Below are positions 54,340 through 63,943 of a DNA stretch of 64,000 bases, piece by piece. The DNA comes from Methyloversatilis discipulorum (GTDB lineage: Bacteria; Pseudomonadota; Gammaproteobacteria; Burkholderiales; Rhodocyclaceae): the NCBI RefSeq assembly GCF_000385375.1, contig NZ_ARVV01000001.1, forward strand, positions 4,187,016 to 4,251,015, written 5' to 3'. Below the pieces are notes generated by a model, which was not told the DNA's origin, did no database searches, and saw only the letters and a program-made list of their open reading frames with translations. Positions within the stretch are counted from its first letter, which is position 1, and each line of letters starts with the position of its first letter. Position numbers and translations under genes: made by a program.

Positions 54340-55197
54340 TCAGCCGCGCAGGCGCGCGATCAAGCCGTCCAGCTGGTCGAGGTCGTTGAAGCGGATGACC
54401 AGCTTGCCGGCGCCGCGCGCGTTGGCGGCGATCGACACTGGCGCGCCGACGATGTCAGACAGTTCCTCTTCTAGCCGCGCCAAGTCGCGCGAGGGCTCGG
54501 CTCTTGCCTTGGTGCCCTGCTCGGCCAGACCGCCACGCGCCACCATTTTTTCGGTGTCGCGCACCGTCAGCCCTTGCGCGACGACGCGGTTGGCGAAGGC
54601 GATCTGATCCGCCTTGGGCAGGCTCAGCAGCGCACGCGCGTGGCCCATGTCGAGGTCGCCGGTCACCAGCTGTTCCTGCACCGGTTCGGCCAGCTGCAGC
54701 AGACGCAGCAGATTGGTGGTGGCCGAGCGCGAACGGCCGATCGCGTTGGCCGCCTGTTCGTGCGTCATGCCGAATTCGTCGATCAGACGCTGTACGCCGG
54801 CCGCCTCTTCCAGCGGATTCAGATCCTCACGCTGGATGTTCTCGATCAGGCTCATCGCCAGCGCGGCGTCGTCCGGGATGTCGCGCACCAGCGTCGGCAC
54901 TTCGCTCAGCCCGGCGAGCTGCGCGGCACGCCAGCGCCGTTCGCCGGCGATGATTTCGAATCGCCCGCCACCGACGCTGCGCACGATGATGGGCTGCATG
55001 ATGCCCTGCGACTTGATCGACTCCGCCAGCTCTTCGAGCGAGCCGGGATCCATGCGGGTGCGCGGCTGATACTTGCCCGGCTGCAGCAGACCGACGTCCA
55101 GCGTGCGCAGTTCGCCCGAATTGCCGGATTCACCGGTATTGCCGGCCAGCAGCGCGTCGAGGCCGCGGCCGAGGCCCTTCAGTTTGGGAGGAGTCAT
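54340..55197 (-). CDS. parB: Chromosome partitioning protein ParB
   Basis: This 285-residue CTPase clamp has the RGLDALL start, the CTP-binding box GERRWRAAQLAG, an HTH (THEQAANAIGRSRSATTNLL) that reads parS and a C-terminal dimerisation region. It loads at parS and spreads along DNA. It is 28 bases downstream of parA. The two parS sites in the window (59074 and 59878) are about 4-5 kb away. Confidence 0.97.
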   Translation of the reverse strand: MTPPKLKGLGRGLDALLAGNTGESGNSGELRTLDVGLLQPGKYQPRTRMDPGSLEELAESIKSQGIMQPIIVRSVGGGRFEIIAGERRWRAAQLAGLSEVPTLVRDIPDDAALAMSLIENIQREDLNPLEEAAGVQRLIDEFGMTHEQAANAIGRSRSATTNLLRLLQLAEPVQEQLVTGDLDMGHARALLSLPKADQIAFANRVVAQGLTVRDTEKMVARGGLAEQGTKARAEPSRDLARLEEELSDIVGAPVSIAANARGAGKLVIRFNDLDQLDGLIARLRG

Positions 55198-55225
55198 GGC
55201 GTTCGGTGTTGTTGTCGTGGGTCGA

Positions 55226-55996
55226 TCAGAAGCTCTTCACACGCTCGATCATTTCCTGCGCGAAGGCGCTGTAGGCCTGCGCGCCCTTGGCGTTCTTGTC
55301 GAACAGCACGCCGGGAATGCCGTAGCTCGGCGCCTCGGCCAGCCGCACATTGCGTGGCACGAGGGTGCGGAACACCTTGTCGCCGAAATGCGATTCGAGC
55401 TGGCCCGACACCTGCTGCGACAGCGTGCTGCGCGGGTCGAACATGACGCGCAGCAGGCCGATGATCTTCAGGTCGCGGTTCAGGTTGGCGTGCACCTTCT
55501 TGATCGTATTGACCAGATCGGACAGGCCTTCGAGCGCGTAGTACTCGCATTGCATCGGAATGATGACGCCGTGCGCCGCGCACAGACCGTTCAGCGTGAG
55601 CAGGCTGAGGCTGGGCGGACAGTCGATCAGCACGAAGTCGTAATCGGCTGCGTGCTCGGCAATCGCCTTCTTCAATCGATTTTCCCGATTCTCCAGCCCG
55701 ACCAGTTCGACTTCGGCGCCGGCCAGATCGCGGTTGGCCGGCAGCACATCCAGCCCGGCGTGCGGACTGGTCACGCGTGCGTCGGCCAGCGATGACAGGC
55801 CGACCAGCACCTGATAGACGCTGGACTTCAGCGTGCGCTTGTCGACGCCAGCACCCATCGTGGCATTGCCCTGCGGGTCGAGATCGACCAGCAGCGTGCG
55901 CTGGCCGGCCTGGCCGAGCGCGGCGGCGAGATTCACGCTGGTGGTGGTCTTGCCCACCCCGCCCTTCTGGTTGGCGACTGCGAAGATGTAGGGCAT
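55226..55996 (-). CDS. parA: Chromosome partitioning ATPase ParA
   Basis: This 256-residue Walker-type ATPase has the deviant Walker A motif NQKGGVGKTTTSVNLA, switch I and the Walker B-like segment FVLIDCPPSLSLLT. It powers movement of ParB-parS. It starts 6 bases after rsmG ends and is usually in the same operon. Length matches the chromosomal class. Confidence 0.97.
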   Translation of the reverse strand: MPYIFAVANQKGGVGKTTTSVNLAAALGQAGQRTLLVDLDPQGNATMGAGVDKRTLKSSVYQVLVGLSSLADARVTSPHAGLDVLPANRDLAGAEVELVGLENRENRLKKAIAEHAADYDFVLIDCPPSLSLLTLNGLCAAHGVIIPMQCEYYALEGLSDLVNTIKKVHANLNRDLKIIGLLRVMFDPRSTLSQQVSGQLESHFGDKVFRTLVPRNVRLAEAPSYGIPGVLFDKNAKGAQAYSAFAQEMIERVKSF

Positions 55997-56002
55997 GCCG
56001 GC

Positions 56003-56644
56003 TCAGCCGTCCGACTGCAGTTCGCGCGCGAGCCACAGCAGGTGGCGGGCGCCCTCGACACCGGGCACCTGCAGCTCTTCCGAGCGCAGCAATGACCAGC
56101 CCTTCGGGATTGCGCGCACTTCCTCGTCCGGATAGACGCCCTTCATCGCCAGCATGTGGCCACCCGGCTTCAGCAGATGGCCGGCCACCTTGATGAAGTC
56201 GGCCAGATCGCCGAAGGCGCGCGAAATGATGAAGTCGCACCCTTCCGGCAAGGTCACCGCTTCGGCGCGCGCGGTCTGTACGTCGAAGTTCTCGAGACCG
56301 AGGTCGATGCGCACCTGCTGCTGGAAGGACGCCTTCTTCGAGTTCGGTTCGATCGACACCACATCCAGATCGCTGCGGGCGATGGCCAGCGGAATGCCGG
56401 GCACGCCACCGCCGGAACCGATATCGGCCAGCTTCGCGCCTTCCGGCAGGAAGCGCTCGACCGACAGCGCGTCCAGCAGGTGGTGGGTGAGCATGCGGGA
56501 TTCTTCGCGTATCGCGGTCAGGTTATAGACCGCGTTCCACTTGGCCATCAGTGCGATGTAGCGCAGCAGACGGGTACGGGCTGTCGCGGTGAGCGGCAGG
56601 TCAAGTGCGGCAAGGCCGGCGTCGAGTTCGGTTTGCAAGGTCAT
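56003..56644 (-). CDS. rsmG: 16S rRNA m7G527 methyltransferase RsmG
   Basis: This 213-residue methyltransferase has the SAM site LADIGSGGGVPGIPLAI and the ISRAF segment. It methylates G527 in 16S rRNA. ATG 56644 gives the usual start; the longer frame to 57142 shadows mnmG. It is transcribed after mnmG, with 56 bases between them. Confidence 0.95.
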   Translation of the reverse strand: MTLQTELDAGLAALDLPLTATARTRLLRYIALMAKWNAVYNLTAIREESRMLTHHLLDALSVERFLPEGAKLADIGSGGGVPGIPLAIARSDLDVVSIEPNSKKASFQQQVRIDLGLENFDVQTARAEAVTLPEGCDFIISRAFGDLADFIKVAGHLLKPGGHMLAMKGVYPDEEVRAIPKGWSLLRSEELQVPGVEGARHLLWLARELQSDG

Positions 56645-56700
56645 GGGCGGATGGTTTCCGGGTACTTCGAATCGGTGCGGCCGCGTGCGGGCCGGTGCGT

Positions 56701-58590
56701 TCAGGCGGCGCTGCGCACGGCGGCGCGCTTCTTCAGGTACACGAGCAACAGCGAAATCGCCGCCGGCGTGATGCCCTGGATGCGCGAAGCCTGACCCAGC
56801 GTTTCCGGCCTGTGCAGCGTGAGCTTCTGCTGCACTTCGCGCGACAGGCCGCCGACCGCGGCGTAGTCGATGTCGTCCGGCAGGCGCGTGTCTTCGGTTG
56901 CGCGCAGCTTGTCGACCTCGTTCTGCTGGCGGTCGATATAGCCCTGGTACTTGGCCAGGATGTCGAGCTGCTCGATCGCCTGCGCGTGGTCTATCGGCGC
57001 CGGTGCGCCGGGCAGCGTCATCAGGGACGCGTAGCTCACGTCGGGCCGGCGCAGCAGGTCGAACAGCGTGTATTCGCGCTCGATCGCCTTGCCCAGCACG
57101 CGCTGCGCGTCCTCGGCCGGCAGCGTGTCCGGACGGATCCACGTGGAACGCAGCCGCCGCTCCTCGGCGGCGATGGCGTCGCGCTTGCGGTTGTAGGCGT
57201 CCCAGCGCAGGTCGTCGATCAGCCCCATATCGCGTGCGGCGTCGGTCAGGCGCAGGTCGGCATTGTCTTCGCGCAGGCTCAGGCGGTATTCGGCGCGCGA
57301 CGTAAACATGCGGTAGGGCTCGGCCACACCGCGGGTGATCAGGTCGTCGACCAGCACGCCCAGATAGGCCTCATCGCGGCGCGGGCACCACGCTTCCAGC
57401 CCCTTGGTCTGCCGTGCCGCATTCAGTCCTGCGAGCAGGCCCTGGGCGGCCGCTTCTTCGTAACCGGTGGTGCCATTGATCTGGCCGGCGAAGAACAGGC
57501 CCTGGATGGCCTTGGTTTCGAGCGATGATTTCAGTCCGCGCGGATCGTAGTAGTCGTACTCGATCGCGTAGCCCGGGCGCAGGATGTGCGCGTTCTCCAG
57601 ACCGGGAATGCTGCGTACCAGATCGACCTGCACGTCGAAAGGCAACGAGGTCGAGATCCCGTTCGGGTACACCTCGTGCGTGGTCAGGCCTTCCGGTTCG
57701 AGGAAGATGTTGTGGCTGTCGCGATCGGCGAAGCGATGGATCTTGTCCTCGATGCTCGGGCAGTAGCGCGGGCCGACACCTTCGATCACGCCGGTGTACA
57801 TCGGCGAGCGGTCAAGGCCGCCGCGGATGATGTCGTGCGTGCGCAGCGTGGTGTGGGTCATCCAGCACGGCAGCTGACGCGGATGCATGTCACGCGAGCC
57901 GATGAAGCTGAACACCGGCACCGGGTCGTCGCCCGGCTGCGCCTGCATGACCGAATAGTCGATCGTACGTCCGTCGATGCGTGGCGGCGTGCCGGTCTTG
58001 AGCCGGCCCTGCGGCAGTGCCAGTTCCTTCAGCTTTTCCGCCAGACGGATGGCAGGCGGGTCCCCTGCCCGGCCTGCCGAGTGATTCTGCAGGCCGACGT
58101 GCACACGACCATTCAGGAAGGTACCGGCGGTCAGCACGACCGCCTTCGCGTGGAAGCGGATGCCCACCTCAGTCACGACACCGGCGACGCGCTCGCCTTC
58201 CATGATCAGGTCGGCGGCTGCCTGCTGGAAGAGGTCGAGATTCTGTTGATTCTCCAGCCGGCTGCGGATAGCGGCCTTGTACAGGATGCGGTCAGCCTGG
58301 GCGCGGGTTGCGCGCACGGCCGGGCCCTTGCTCGCATTGAGGATGCGGAACTGGATGCCACCTTCGTCGGTGGCCAGCGCCATCGCACCGCCCAGCGCAT
58401 CGACCTCCTTCACCAAGTGCCCCTTGCCGATGCCGCCGATAGACGGATTGCAGGACATCTGGCCCAGCGTTTCGATGTTGTGCGTCAGCAGCAGCGTGCG
58501 CGCGCCCACCCGTGCGGCAGCGAGCGCGGCTTCGGTGCCGGCGTGGCCGCCACCGATGACGATCACGTCGTAACGGGTCGGGAAATCCAT
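56701..58590 (-). CDS. mnmG: tRNA uridine-5-carboxymethylaminomethyl modification enzyme MnmG
   Basis: This 629-residue FAD protein has the [17 protein letters not shown] dinucleotide motif, a [10 protein letters not shown] stretch, [13 protein letters not shown] and the C-terminal helical domain. With MnmE it modifies U34 in tRNAs. ATG 58590 removes an unlikely 27-residue extension. It heads the mnmG-rsmG-parA-parB operon. Confidence 0.97.
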   Translation of the reverse strand: MDFPTRYDVIVIGGGHAGTEAALAAARVGARTLLLTHNIETLGQMSCNPSIGGIGKGHLVKEVDALGGAMALATDEGGIQFRILNASKGPAVRATRAQADRILYKAAIRSRLENQQNLDLFQQAAADLIMEGERVAGVVTEVGIRFHAKAVVLTAGTFLNGRVHVGLQNHSAGRAGDPPAIRLAEKLKELALPQGRLKTGTPPRIDGRTIDYSVMQAQPGDDPVPVFSFIGSRDMHPRQLPCWMTHTTLRTHDIIRGGLDRSPMYTGVIEGVGPRYCPSIEDKIHRFADRDSHNIFLEPEGLTTHEVYPNGISTSLPFDVQVDLVRSIPGLENAHILRPGYAIEYDYYDPRGLKSSLETKAIQGLFFAGQINGTTGYEEAAAQGLLAGLNAARQTKGLEAWCPRRDEAYLGVLVDDLITRGVAEPYRMFTSRAEYRLSLREDNADLRLTDAARDMGLIDDLRWDAYNRKRDAIAAEERRLRSTWIRPDTLPAEDAQRVLGKAIEREYTLFDLLRRPDVSYASLMTLPGAPAPIDHAQAIEQLDILAKYQGYIDRQQNEVDKLRATEDTRLPDDIDYAAVGGLSREVQQKLTLHRPETLGQASRIQGITPAAISLLLVYLKKRAAVRSAA

Positions 58591-58754
58591 GTTCGCTGCA
58601 ATGCAAAAGAAGGCGAAGGGGCTGAATGATACGACCTTGGGCGCCCAACATAAAGGCGGAAAGGTTGACACCGTTTCACTGACTTACAGTTGCTTACGGC
58701 GCAAAGTGTTTCCGCGATCTAGCCTTGCAGCGTGTTCCCCACACGAGAATGATC

Positions 58755-59063
58755 ATGAAAGCGCTTGGCACTGCACTGGCTGCACTGACGCTGGCCTTCA
58801 GCGGCAACGCGATGGCAGATCGCGACGATCACCGACGCCACGGCTATCACGGCGGTCATCACCACAAGCATGGTGGTCACTGGAAGCACCGTGACCGCCA
58901 TCATCACCACCATCACTACCATGGGCCGAGCGTGCGTTACGGCTACTACCCCGCGCCGGTCTATGCGCCGGCCCCGTACTACGGCGTCTATGCACCACGC
59001 CCGCACTACCGTCACCACGACGGCGTGACCATCATCCTGCCGCCGGTGCGCATCGGCTTCTGA
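58755..59063 (+). CDS. Small histidine-rich secreted protein
   Basis: This 102-residue protein has a signal peptide (1-21, AMA-D). A His-rich mature chain follows (clusters near residues 28-55, then Tyr/Pro/Ala repeats PAPVYAPAPYYGVYAP) and a beta ending TIILPPVRIGF. The composition suggests metal (Zn, Ni, Cu) binding or a surface role, resembling Gly/His-rich proteins of unknown function. Starts 58749 and 58755 are both possible. It lies between mnmG and a parS site. Confidence 0.72.
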   Translation: MKALGTALAALTLAFSGNAMADRDDHRRHGYHGGHHHKHGGHWKHRDRHHHHHHYHGPSVRYGYYPAPVYAPAPYYGVYAPRPHYRHHDGVTIILPPVRIGF

Positions 59064-59073
59064 TGGTCGTGAT

Positions 59074-59089
59074 GTTCCACGTGGAACAT
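59074..59089. promoter_or_regulatory. parS site (TGTTCCACGTGGAACA)
   Basis: A perfect 16-base palindrome of the parS type found in Pseudomonas species, located eleven bases after the His-rich gene stop. ParB (54340) should bind here. Confidence 0.92.
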
Positions 59090-59097
59090 CTCGACGT

Positions 59098-59862
59098 TCA
59101 GCCGGCGAAGGTGTCCCACACCAGCCGCGCGATCAGAACCGACACGACGACGATGAATACACGGCGCACGAAAGATGCGCCGTTTTTTATGGCGAGGTGA
59201 GCCCCCACCCAGGCGCCCGCGAGGTTGGCAACTGCCATCGCGGCAGCCACCTTCGCCATGATGGCGCCGACCGGTACGAACCACGCCAGCGCCGCAAGAT
59301 TGGTGCTGACATTCACGACCTTGGCCGCCGCCGACGCGCGCAGGAAATCCCAGGCGTAACAGCGCACGAACAGGAAAATCAGGAAGCTGCCAGTGCCCGG
59401 TCCGAAGAAACCGTCGTAGAAGCCGATGAGGGCGCCGAGCACCAGCGCGAGTATGGGCTTAGGGCGATGCGCCGCCGCCTCTGCACGCAGCACCCCGAAG
59501 TCCTTCTTCTTCAGCGTGTAGGCAAGTACCGCAACCAGCAGCACGATCACGACCGGCCTCAGCATCTGCGGCGGGAACATGCCGACCGCCGCCGCTCCGG
59601 CGAACGACGCGACGAAGGCGGCGAGCGCTGCGCGCCACAATACCTTCCAGTCCATTTCGACCCGGCCCAGATAGCGACGCGCGGCGAAGGTGGTGCCGAC
59701 GATGCTGACCGCCTTGTTGGTTCCGAACAGCGTTGCCGGCGCGGTGCCCGGAAAGACGTTGAACAGCAGCGGCACCTGTACCAGACCCCCACCACCGACC
59801 ATGGCGTCCACCAGGCCGGCGAAGAAGGCGCCGGCGCACAGGATTGCCAGCTCGGTCAGCAC
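59098..59862 (-). CDS. TSUP family (TauE/SafE) transporter
   Basis: This 254-residue membrane protein has about eight helices with the family's twin motifs GLVDAMVGGGGLVQVPLL and GFYDGFFGPGTGSFLIF. Members export sulfite, sulfoacetate or other sulfur anions, but the substrate is not known. The GTG start 59862 has AAGGAAG upstream. The two parS sites flank the gene. Confidence 0.88.
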   Translation of the reverse strand: MLTELAILCAGAFFAGLVDAMVGGGGLVQVPLLFNVFPGTAPATLFGTNKAVSIVGTTFAARRYLGRVEMDWKVLWRAALAAFVASFAGAAAVGMFPPQMLRPVVIVLLVAVLAYTLKKKDFGVLRAEAAAHRPKPILALVLGALIGFYDGFFGPGTGSFLIFLFVRCYAWDFLRASAAAKVVNVSTNLAALAWFVPVGAIMAKVAAAMAVANLAGAWVGAHLAIKNGASFVRRVFIVVVSVLIARLVWDTFAG

Positions 59863-59877
59863 GACGCTTCCTTGCGA

Positions 59878-59893
59878 TGTTTCACGTGAAACA
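59878..59893. promoter_or_regulatory. parS site (TGTTTCACGTGAAACA)
   Basis: A perfect match to the bacterial parS consensus TGTTTCACGTGAAACA, 16 bases upstream of the TSUP start and 7 bases from the mnmE stop. Together with the copy at 59074 it forms a pair 804 bases apart. Confidence 0.95.
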
Positions 59894-59899
59894 TCCTCA

Positions 59900-61258
59900 T
59901 CACTTGCCGATGCAGAAGCGAGAGAAGATTTCGCCGAGCAGGTCGTCCGGCGTGAACTCGCCGGTGATGTCCCCGAGTGCGCGGTGCGCCAGCCTCAGTT
60001 CCTCGGCGAACAGATCGAGTTGAAGCACCTCGCCGGCAATGCAGCGCGCCGCCATATCCAGATGCTCGACCGCTCTGTCGAGCGCGTGCAGGTGGCGGGT
60101 GCGCGCTGCCAGCGCGTCCTCGGCGCCACCGTGCCAGGCCACGCGATCGAGCAGCGCGCGCCGCAGCAGGTCCAGGCCTTCGCCAACGCGCACCGACAAC
60201 CACACCGTCAGGACGCCGGCGTGTTCGTCCTCCCGCGCCTGTTCGCCGGTCAGATCGATCTTGTTGAACACACGTATGCGCGGAAGACCTGCCGGCAGCG
60301 CGGCATCGATCGCCTGCGCTTCGGCGTCGAAGCCGCTGCGCGCGTCGACCAGATGCACTACCGCGTGTGCCCGTTCGAGTTCGCGCCGGGTGCGGGCGAT
60401 GCCCGCCTGCTCCACCGGGTCGTCGGTCTCCCGCAGTCCGGCGGTGTCGATCACATGCACCGGTACGCCGTCGATGGCGACCAGCTCGCGCAAGGTGTCG
60501 CGGGTCGTGCCGGCGATGTCGGTGACGATGGCGCGGTCCTCACCTGCCAGCGCATTAAGCAGGCTGGACTTGCCTACATTGGGCGCTCCGGCCAGCACGA
60601 CCGTCAGCCCTTCACGCAGCACCGCGCCACAGCGGGCACGCTCGCGCAAGGCAGTGAGCGCAGCCATGACCTCGGCCAGCTTGTTGCGTGCGCCGGCCTG
60701 TTCGAGGAACTCGACATCCTCCTCCGGGAAATCCAGCGTCGCCTCGACGAACATGCGCAGATTGACCAGCGCATCTTCGAGTGCGTGCACGTGGCGGGAA
60801 AACTCGCCATCGAGCGAGCGCATCGCCGAGCGCGCCGCTGACGTCGTCGTTGCCTCGATCAGGTCGGCCACCGCTTCGGCCTGCGCGAGGTCGATGCGGT
60901 CGTTGAGGAATGCGCGTTCGGTGAACTCGCCCGGCCGCGCCGGCCGCGCGCCCAGTTCGAGGCAGCGCGCGAGCACCGCCTGCAGCACGGCGGTTCCACC
61001 GTGGCCGTGCAGTTCGAGCACGTGCTCGCCGGTATAGGAAGCCGGCGCCTCGAACCACAGCGCGATGCCGTGATCGATGAGCGCGCCGTCCGCCGCGACG
61101 AATTTCGCGAAGGTCGCGTGTCGCGCCTCGGGCAGGCGACCGAGCATGCCGCGGGCGACCGCAGCGGCGCCCTGCCCGGACACCCTGACCACGCCGATGC
61201 CGCCGCGACCCGGGGCGGTGGCGATGGCGGCGATGGTGTCGGTCGGGCGAGCGGACAT
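59900..61258 (-). CDS. mnmE: tRNA modification GTPase MnmE
   Basis: This 452-residue GTPase has an N-terminal tetrahydrofolate domain ([16 protein letters not shown]) and a G domain with Walker [30 protein letters not shown] and NKIDL. It ends with the catalytic FCIGK. It acts with MnmG on tRNA U34. It is transcribed after yidC with a REP pair between them. Confidence 0.97.
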   Translation of the reverse strand: MSARPTDTIAAIATAPGRGGIGVVRVSGQGAAAVARGMLGRLPEARHATFAKFVAADGALIDHGIALWFEAPASYTGEHVLELHGHGGTAVLQAVLARCLELGARPARPGEFTERAFLNDRIDLAQAEAVADLIEATTTSAARSAMRSLDGEFSRHVHALEDALVNLRMFVEATLDFPEEDVEFLEQAGARNKLAEVMAALTALRERARCGAVLREGLTVVLAGAPNVGKSSLLNALAGEDRAIVTDIAGTTRDTLRELVAIDGVPVHVIDTAGLRETDDPVEQAGIARTRRELERAHAVVHLVDARSGFDAEAQAIDAALPAGLPRIRVFNKIDLTGEQAREDEHAGVLTVWLSVRVGEGLDLLRRALLDRVAWHGGAEDALAARTRHLHALDRAVEHLDMAARCIAGEVLQLDLFAEELRLAHRALGDITGEFTPDDLLGEIFSRFCIGK

Positions 61259-61298
61259 GGCAATCGGTCAGGTCAGGTTTTCAGGGTGCTGTCGTGAC

Positions 61299-61366
61299 GA
61301 GGGCGCCGCCCCCGCATCGATCCGGCCATCATCGCCGGAATCCCGCGGGAGCGGCGCCCTCGCCGC
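61299..61366. repeat. Inverted REP pair between mnmE and yidC
   Basis: GAGGGCGCCGC (61299-61309) and GCGGCGCCCTC (61351-61361) are perfect inverted arms. Between them TCCGGC/GCCGGA forms a second stem and TCCCGCGGGA is a 10-base palindrome. A GCGGCG-CCCT-CGCCGC hairpin lies at the right end. It resembles the GGGAGCGGC motif of the other REP clusters, so it is probably a paired element (BIME-like). The remainder of the gap 61259-61391 shows nothing. Confidence 0.8.
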
Positions 61367-61391
61367 AGTACAGCCGTCAGTCTGGCGGATG

Positions 61392-63035
61392 TCAGGCCTT
61401 GGCCGTCTTCCCGCTCTCGATCATGCGCGTGATCTGCCACTGCTGGGCGATCGACAGAATGTTGTTCACCGTCCAGTACAGCACGAGACCGGCCGGGAAG
61501 AACAGGAACATGCCGGTGAAGATGACCGGCAGGAACAGCATCACCTTGGCCTGGATCGGGTCCGGCGGCGTCGGGTTCAGCTTGGTCTGCACGAACATCG
61601 TCACACCCATGATGATGGGCAGCACGAAGTACGGGTCCTTGATCGACAGGTCGGTGATCCAGCCTATCCACGGCGCGTTGCGCATTTCGACGCTGCCCAG
61701 CAGCACCCAGTACAGCGCGATGAACACAGGAATCTGGATCAGGATGGGCAGGCAGCCGCCGAGCGGATTGATCTTCTCGGTCTTGTACAGCTCCATCATT
61801 TCCTGCTGCATGCGCACGCGGTCGTTGCCGTGGCGCTCCTTGATCTGCTGCATGCGCGGCGTGACCAGGCGCAGCTTGGCCATCGACTTGTAGCTCGCGG
61901 CCGACAGCGGGAAGAAGATGGCCTTGATCAGGATGGTAAGCAGGATGATGGCCCAGCCCCAGTTGCCGACCAGCGCGTACAGCTTTTCCAGCACCCAGTG
62001 CATCGGCGAGGCGATGATCTTCAGCCAGCCGTAATCGACCACGTGATCCAGGCCCGGCGCCATTGCGTCGAGGTTGGACTGGATCTGCGGGCCGGCGTAC
62101 AGCGGCACCTCGACGGTCGAGGTGGCACCGGCCGCCGCCGGCTGAACCGGCACGATGACGCCAGCCGTGTACAGATTGTCGCCAACCTTCTTCGCGAAGA
62201 ACTCGCGCTCGACCCCTGCAGCCGGCACGAAGGTGCTGACGAAATAGTGCTGCACCAGCGCCACCCAGCCGTCCGGCGCCTTGGTGACGAACTTGGCCTT
62301 GCCCTTGTCGATGTCGCTGAAATCGACCTTCTGGTACTTGCCCGCTTCGGTATAGAAAGCCGGGCCGGTGAAGGTGCTCAGCATGCTGGTGCCGGCGGAC
62401 ACCGCCTTGCCGTCGCGCAGCAGCTGGAAATAGGCGTGTGCTGCGACCGGTGCGCTGCCGTTGTTGGCGATCTCGAAGCGGGTGTCGATGCGGTAGCTGC
62501 CGCGGTTGAAGGTGAGCACCTTGGTCACCGCCACACCGTCCGGACCGGCGGCCGTCATGCGCAGCTCGACCTTGTCCTGGCCGTCGGCCAGCTTCAGCTC
62601 GCCCTGGGGCAGCTGATACACCGTCTTGTGCGTCGGCATGCCATCGCCGATCAGGCCACTCTGCGCGTGGTAAAGATTAGCGCCACCGTTGTCCAGCAGC
62701 ACGAAATTGCCTTCGGACTCGGGACCGGCGTGGTGCTTGAGCAGTTCGAGGCGGATGATGGAACCGCCCTCCGCCGACACGTCAGCGATGAACAGATCGG
62801 TCTCGACGCGCGCGGCGGCGGTCTGCGCGACAGCCGTCGTCTGCGGTACGTCGGACGGCGCGGCGGCGCTGCTCACCGTCGGCACCGGCGCCTGGGCGCC
62901 GGCCGACTGCGCAGCCGTCGCGTCGGTGGCCACGGCCGGTGCGGCCGGCGGCTGGTTGAAGCGCTGCCAGCCGTCCCACAACATGAACAGCGAAAACAGG
63001 AAAACGATCAACAGGGCGGAGCGTTGGGTATCCAT
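61392..63035 (-). CDS. yidC: Membrane protein insertase YidC
   Basis: This 547-residue insertase has an N-terminal anchor, a large periplasmic beta domain (about residues 60-330) and five core helices in the C-terminal third (GWAIILLTILIKAIFFPLSA, NPLGGCLPILIQIPVFIALY). It inserts proteins into the inner membrane, alone or with Sec. It starts 39 bases after the yidD stop and is part of the rpmH-rnpA-yidD-yidC series. Confidence 0.97.
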   Translation of the reverse strand: MDTQRSALLIVFLFSLFMLWDGWQRFNQPPAAPAVATDATAAQSAGAQAPVPTVSSAAAPSDVPQTTAVAQTAAARVETDLFIADVSAEGGSIIRLELLKHHAGPESEGNFVLLDNGGANLYHAQSGLIGDGMPTHKTVYQLPQGELKLADGQDKVELRMTAAGPDGVAVTKVLTFNRGSYRIDTRFEIANNGSAPVAAHAYFQLLRDGKAVSAGTSMLSTFTGPAFYTEAGKYQKVDFSDIDKGKAKFVTKAPDGWVALVQHYFVSTFVPAAGVEREFFAKKVGDNLYTAGVIVPVQPAAAGATSTVEVPLYAGPQIQSNLDAMAPGLDHVVDYGWLKIIASPMHWVLEKLYALVGNWGWAIILLTILIKAIFFPLSAASYKSMAKLRLVTPRMQQIKERHGNDRVRMQQEMMELYKTEKINPLGGCLPILIQIPVFIALYWVLLGSVEMRNAPWIGWITDLSIKDPYFVLPIIMGVTMFVQTKLNPTPPDPIQAKVMLFLPVIFTGMFLFFPAGLVLYWTVNNILSIAQQWQITRMIESGKTAKA

Positions 63036-63074
63036 CGTCGGAATCGTCTTGAAAGTAATTGAGGGTGCGCGTGC

Positions 63075-63284
63075 TCAGGGCACCGGGTCGTAACCGCCCG
63101 GATTCCATGGATGACAGCGCAGCACGCGGCGCAGCGCGAGCCATCCGCCGCGCACGCTGCCGTGGCGGTGGATGGCTTCGCTGGCGTATTCGGAACAGCT
63201 CGGCATGAAACGACAGTTGCGGCCGAGCAGCGGGCTGATGGCGTAACGGTAGACCGCAATCAGTCCGAGCAGCAGGAATTTCAT
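63075..63284 (-). CDS. yidD: Membrane protein insertion efficiency factor YidD
   Basis: This 69-residue protein has an N-terminal helix and the conserved [12 protein letters not shown] and [12 protein letters not shown] motifs. It aids membrane insertion in an uncertain way. ATG overlaps the rnpA stop (ATGA). Confidence 0.95.
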   Translation of the reverse strand: MKFLLLGLIAVYRYAISPLLGRNCRFMPSCSEYASEAIHRHGSVRGGWLALRRVLRCHPWNPGGYDPVP

Positions 63285-63676
63285 CGTCCGGTCTCCGCGA
63301 CAGGCGCTGCGGCACGTCGCACGCGGCCAAGCAGCGCGTCGATCTCTTCGCGCAACAGACGGCGGTCGAGCACGGCCGGCCGTGCGTTCAGGCGCAGGAT
63401 GATGTCGAGCGGCTTGAGTTCCGGACGCATGTGGCGGAAAGCTTCGCGCGCCAGGCGCTTGACCAGATTGCGGGTATTCGCCCGCTTCAGGAAGCGCTTC
63501 GCGATCACGACGCCCAGACGAGCGCCATCGCAGCCGGACGGACCGTGATGGATCACGAAATGTCGACTGCGCTGGGTACGCCGCAAAGCAAAAACGGATG
63601 AGAACTCATCCGTTTTTCTGAGCCTGTATTCAGGTCGGAAAGCAAAGCGACCGGCGGGCTGCGCGGCGATCTGCAT
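63281..63676 (-). CDS. rnpA: Ribonuclease P protein component RnpA
   Basis: This 131-residue basic protein has [16 protein letters not shown] near the start and the RNTR-type motif [15 protein letters not shown]. It forms RNase P with the RNA subunit to process tRNA 5' ends. ATG 63676 agrees with the usual start; a frame open to 63805 would overlap rpmH. Start confidence is lower because the ribosome site is weak. Confidence 0.93.
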   Translation of the reverse strand: MQIAAQPAGRFAFRPEYRLRKTDEFSSVFALRRTQRSRHFVIHHGPSGCDGARLGVVIAKRFLKRANTRNLVKRLAREAFRHMRPELKPLDIILRLNARPAVLDRRLLREEIDALLGRVRRAAAPVAETGR

Positions 63677-63746
63677 TCCGGGCCGTGTCTCGGGGTTCAC
63701 CTTAGGGGGTTCCCCTGCCAACCGGCCGGAAAAACTGCTGTCTGCG

Positions 63747-63881
63747 TCAGACTGCCAGACGGGCACGGCCCTTGGCACGACGGGCGCGAATGACTGCACG
63801 ACCACCGCGGGTGCGCATGCGCTCGAGGAAACCGTGGGTGCGGGCGCGGCGGATCTTCGACGGCTGATAAGTACGCTTCAT
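63747..63881 (-). CDS. rpmH: 50S ribosomal protein L34
   Basis: This 44-residue protein starts [18 protein letters not shown] and ends [13 protein letters not shown], the universal L34 pattern. It is the first gene of the rpmH-rnpA-yidD-yidC series and normally lies next to oriC and dnaA, which are outside the window. Confidence 0.98.
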   Translation of the reverse strand: MKRTYQPSKIRRARTHGFLERMRTRGGRAVIRARRAKGRARLAV

Positions 63882-63914
63882 GGCCTGCTCACTGTGTATT
63901 GGCGAAAACGCGCG

Positions 63915-63943
63915 ATTACAGCGCAAAAGGGGTCGCCTGTCAA
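63915..63943 (-). promoter_or_regulatory. Sigma-70 promoter of rpmH
   Basis: TTGACA-N17-TGTAAT on the minus strand matches the consensus closely (all six -35 bases, four of six -10 bases, ideal spacing). It is 34 bases from the rpmH ATG, fitting a strong housekeeping promoter. The remaining bases to 64000 show no DnaA box. Confidence 0.88.
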
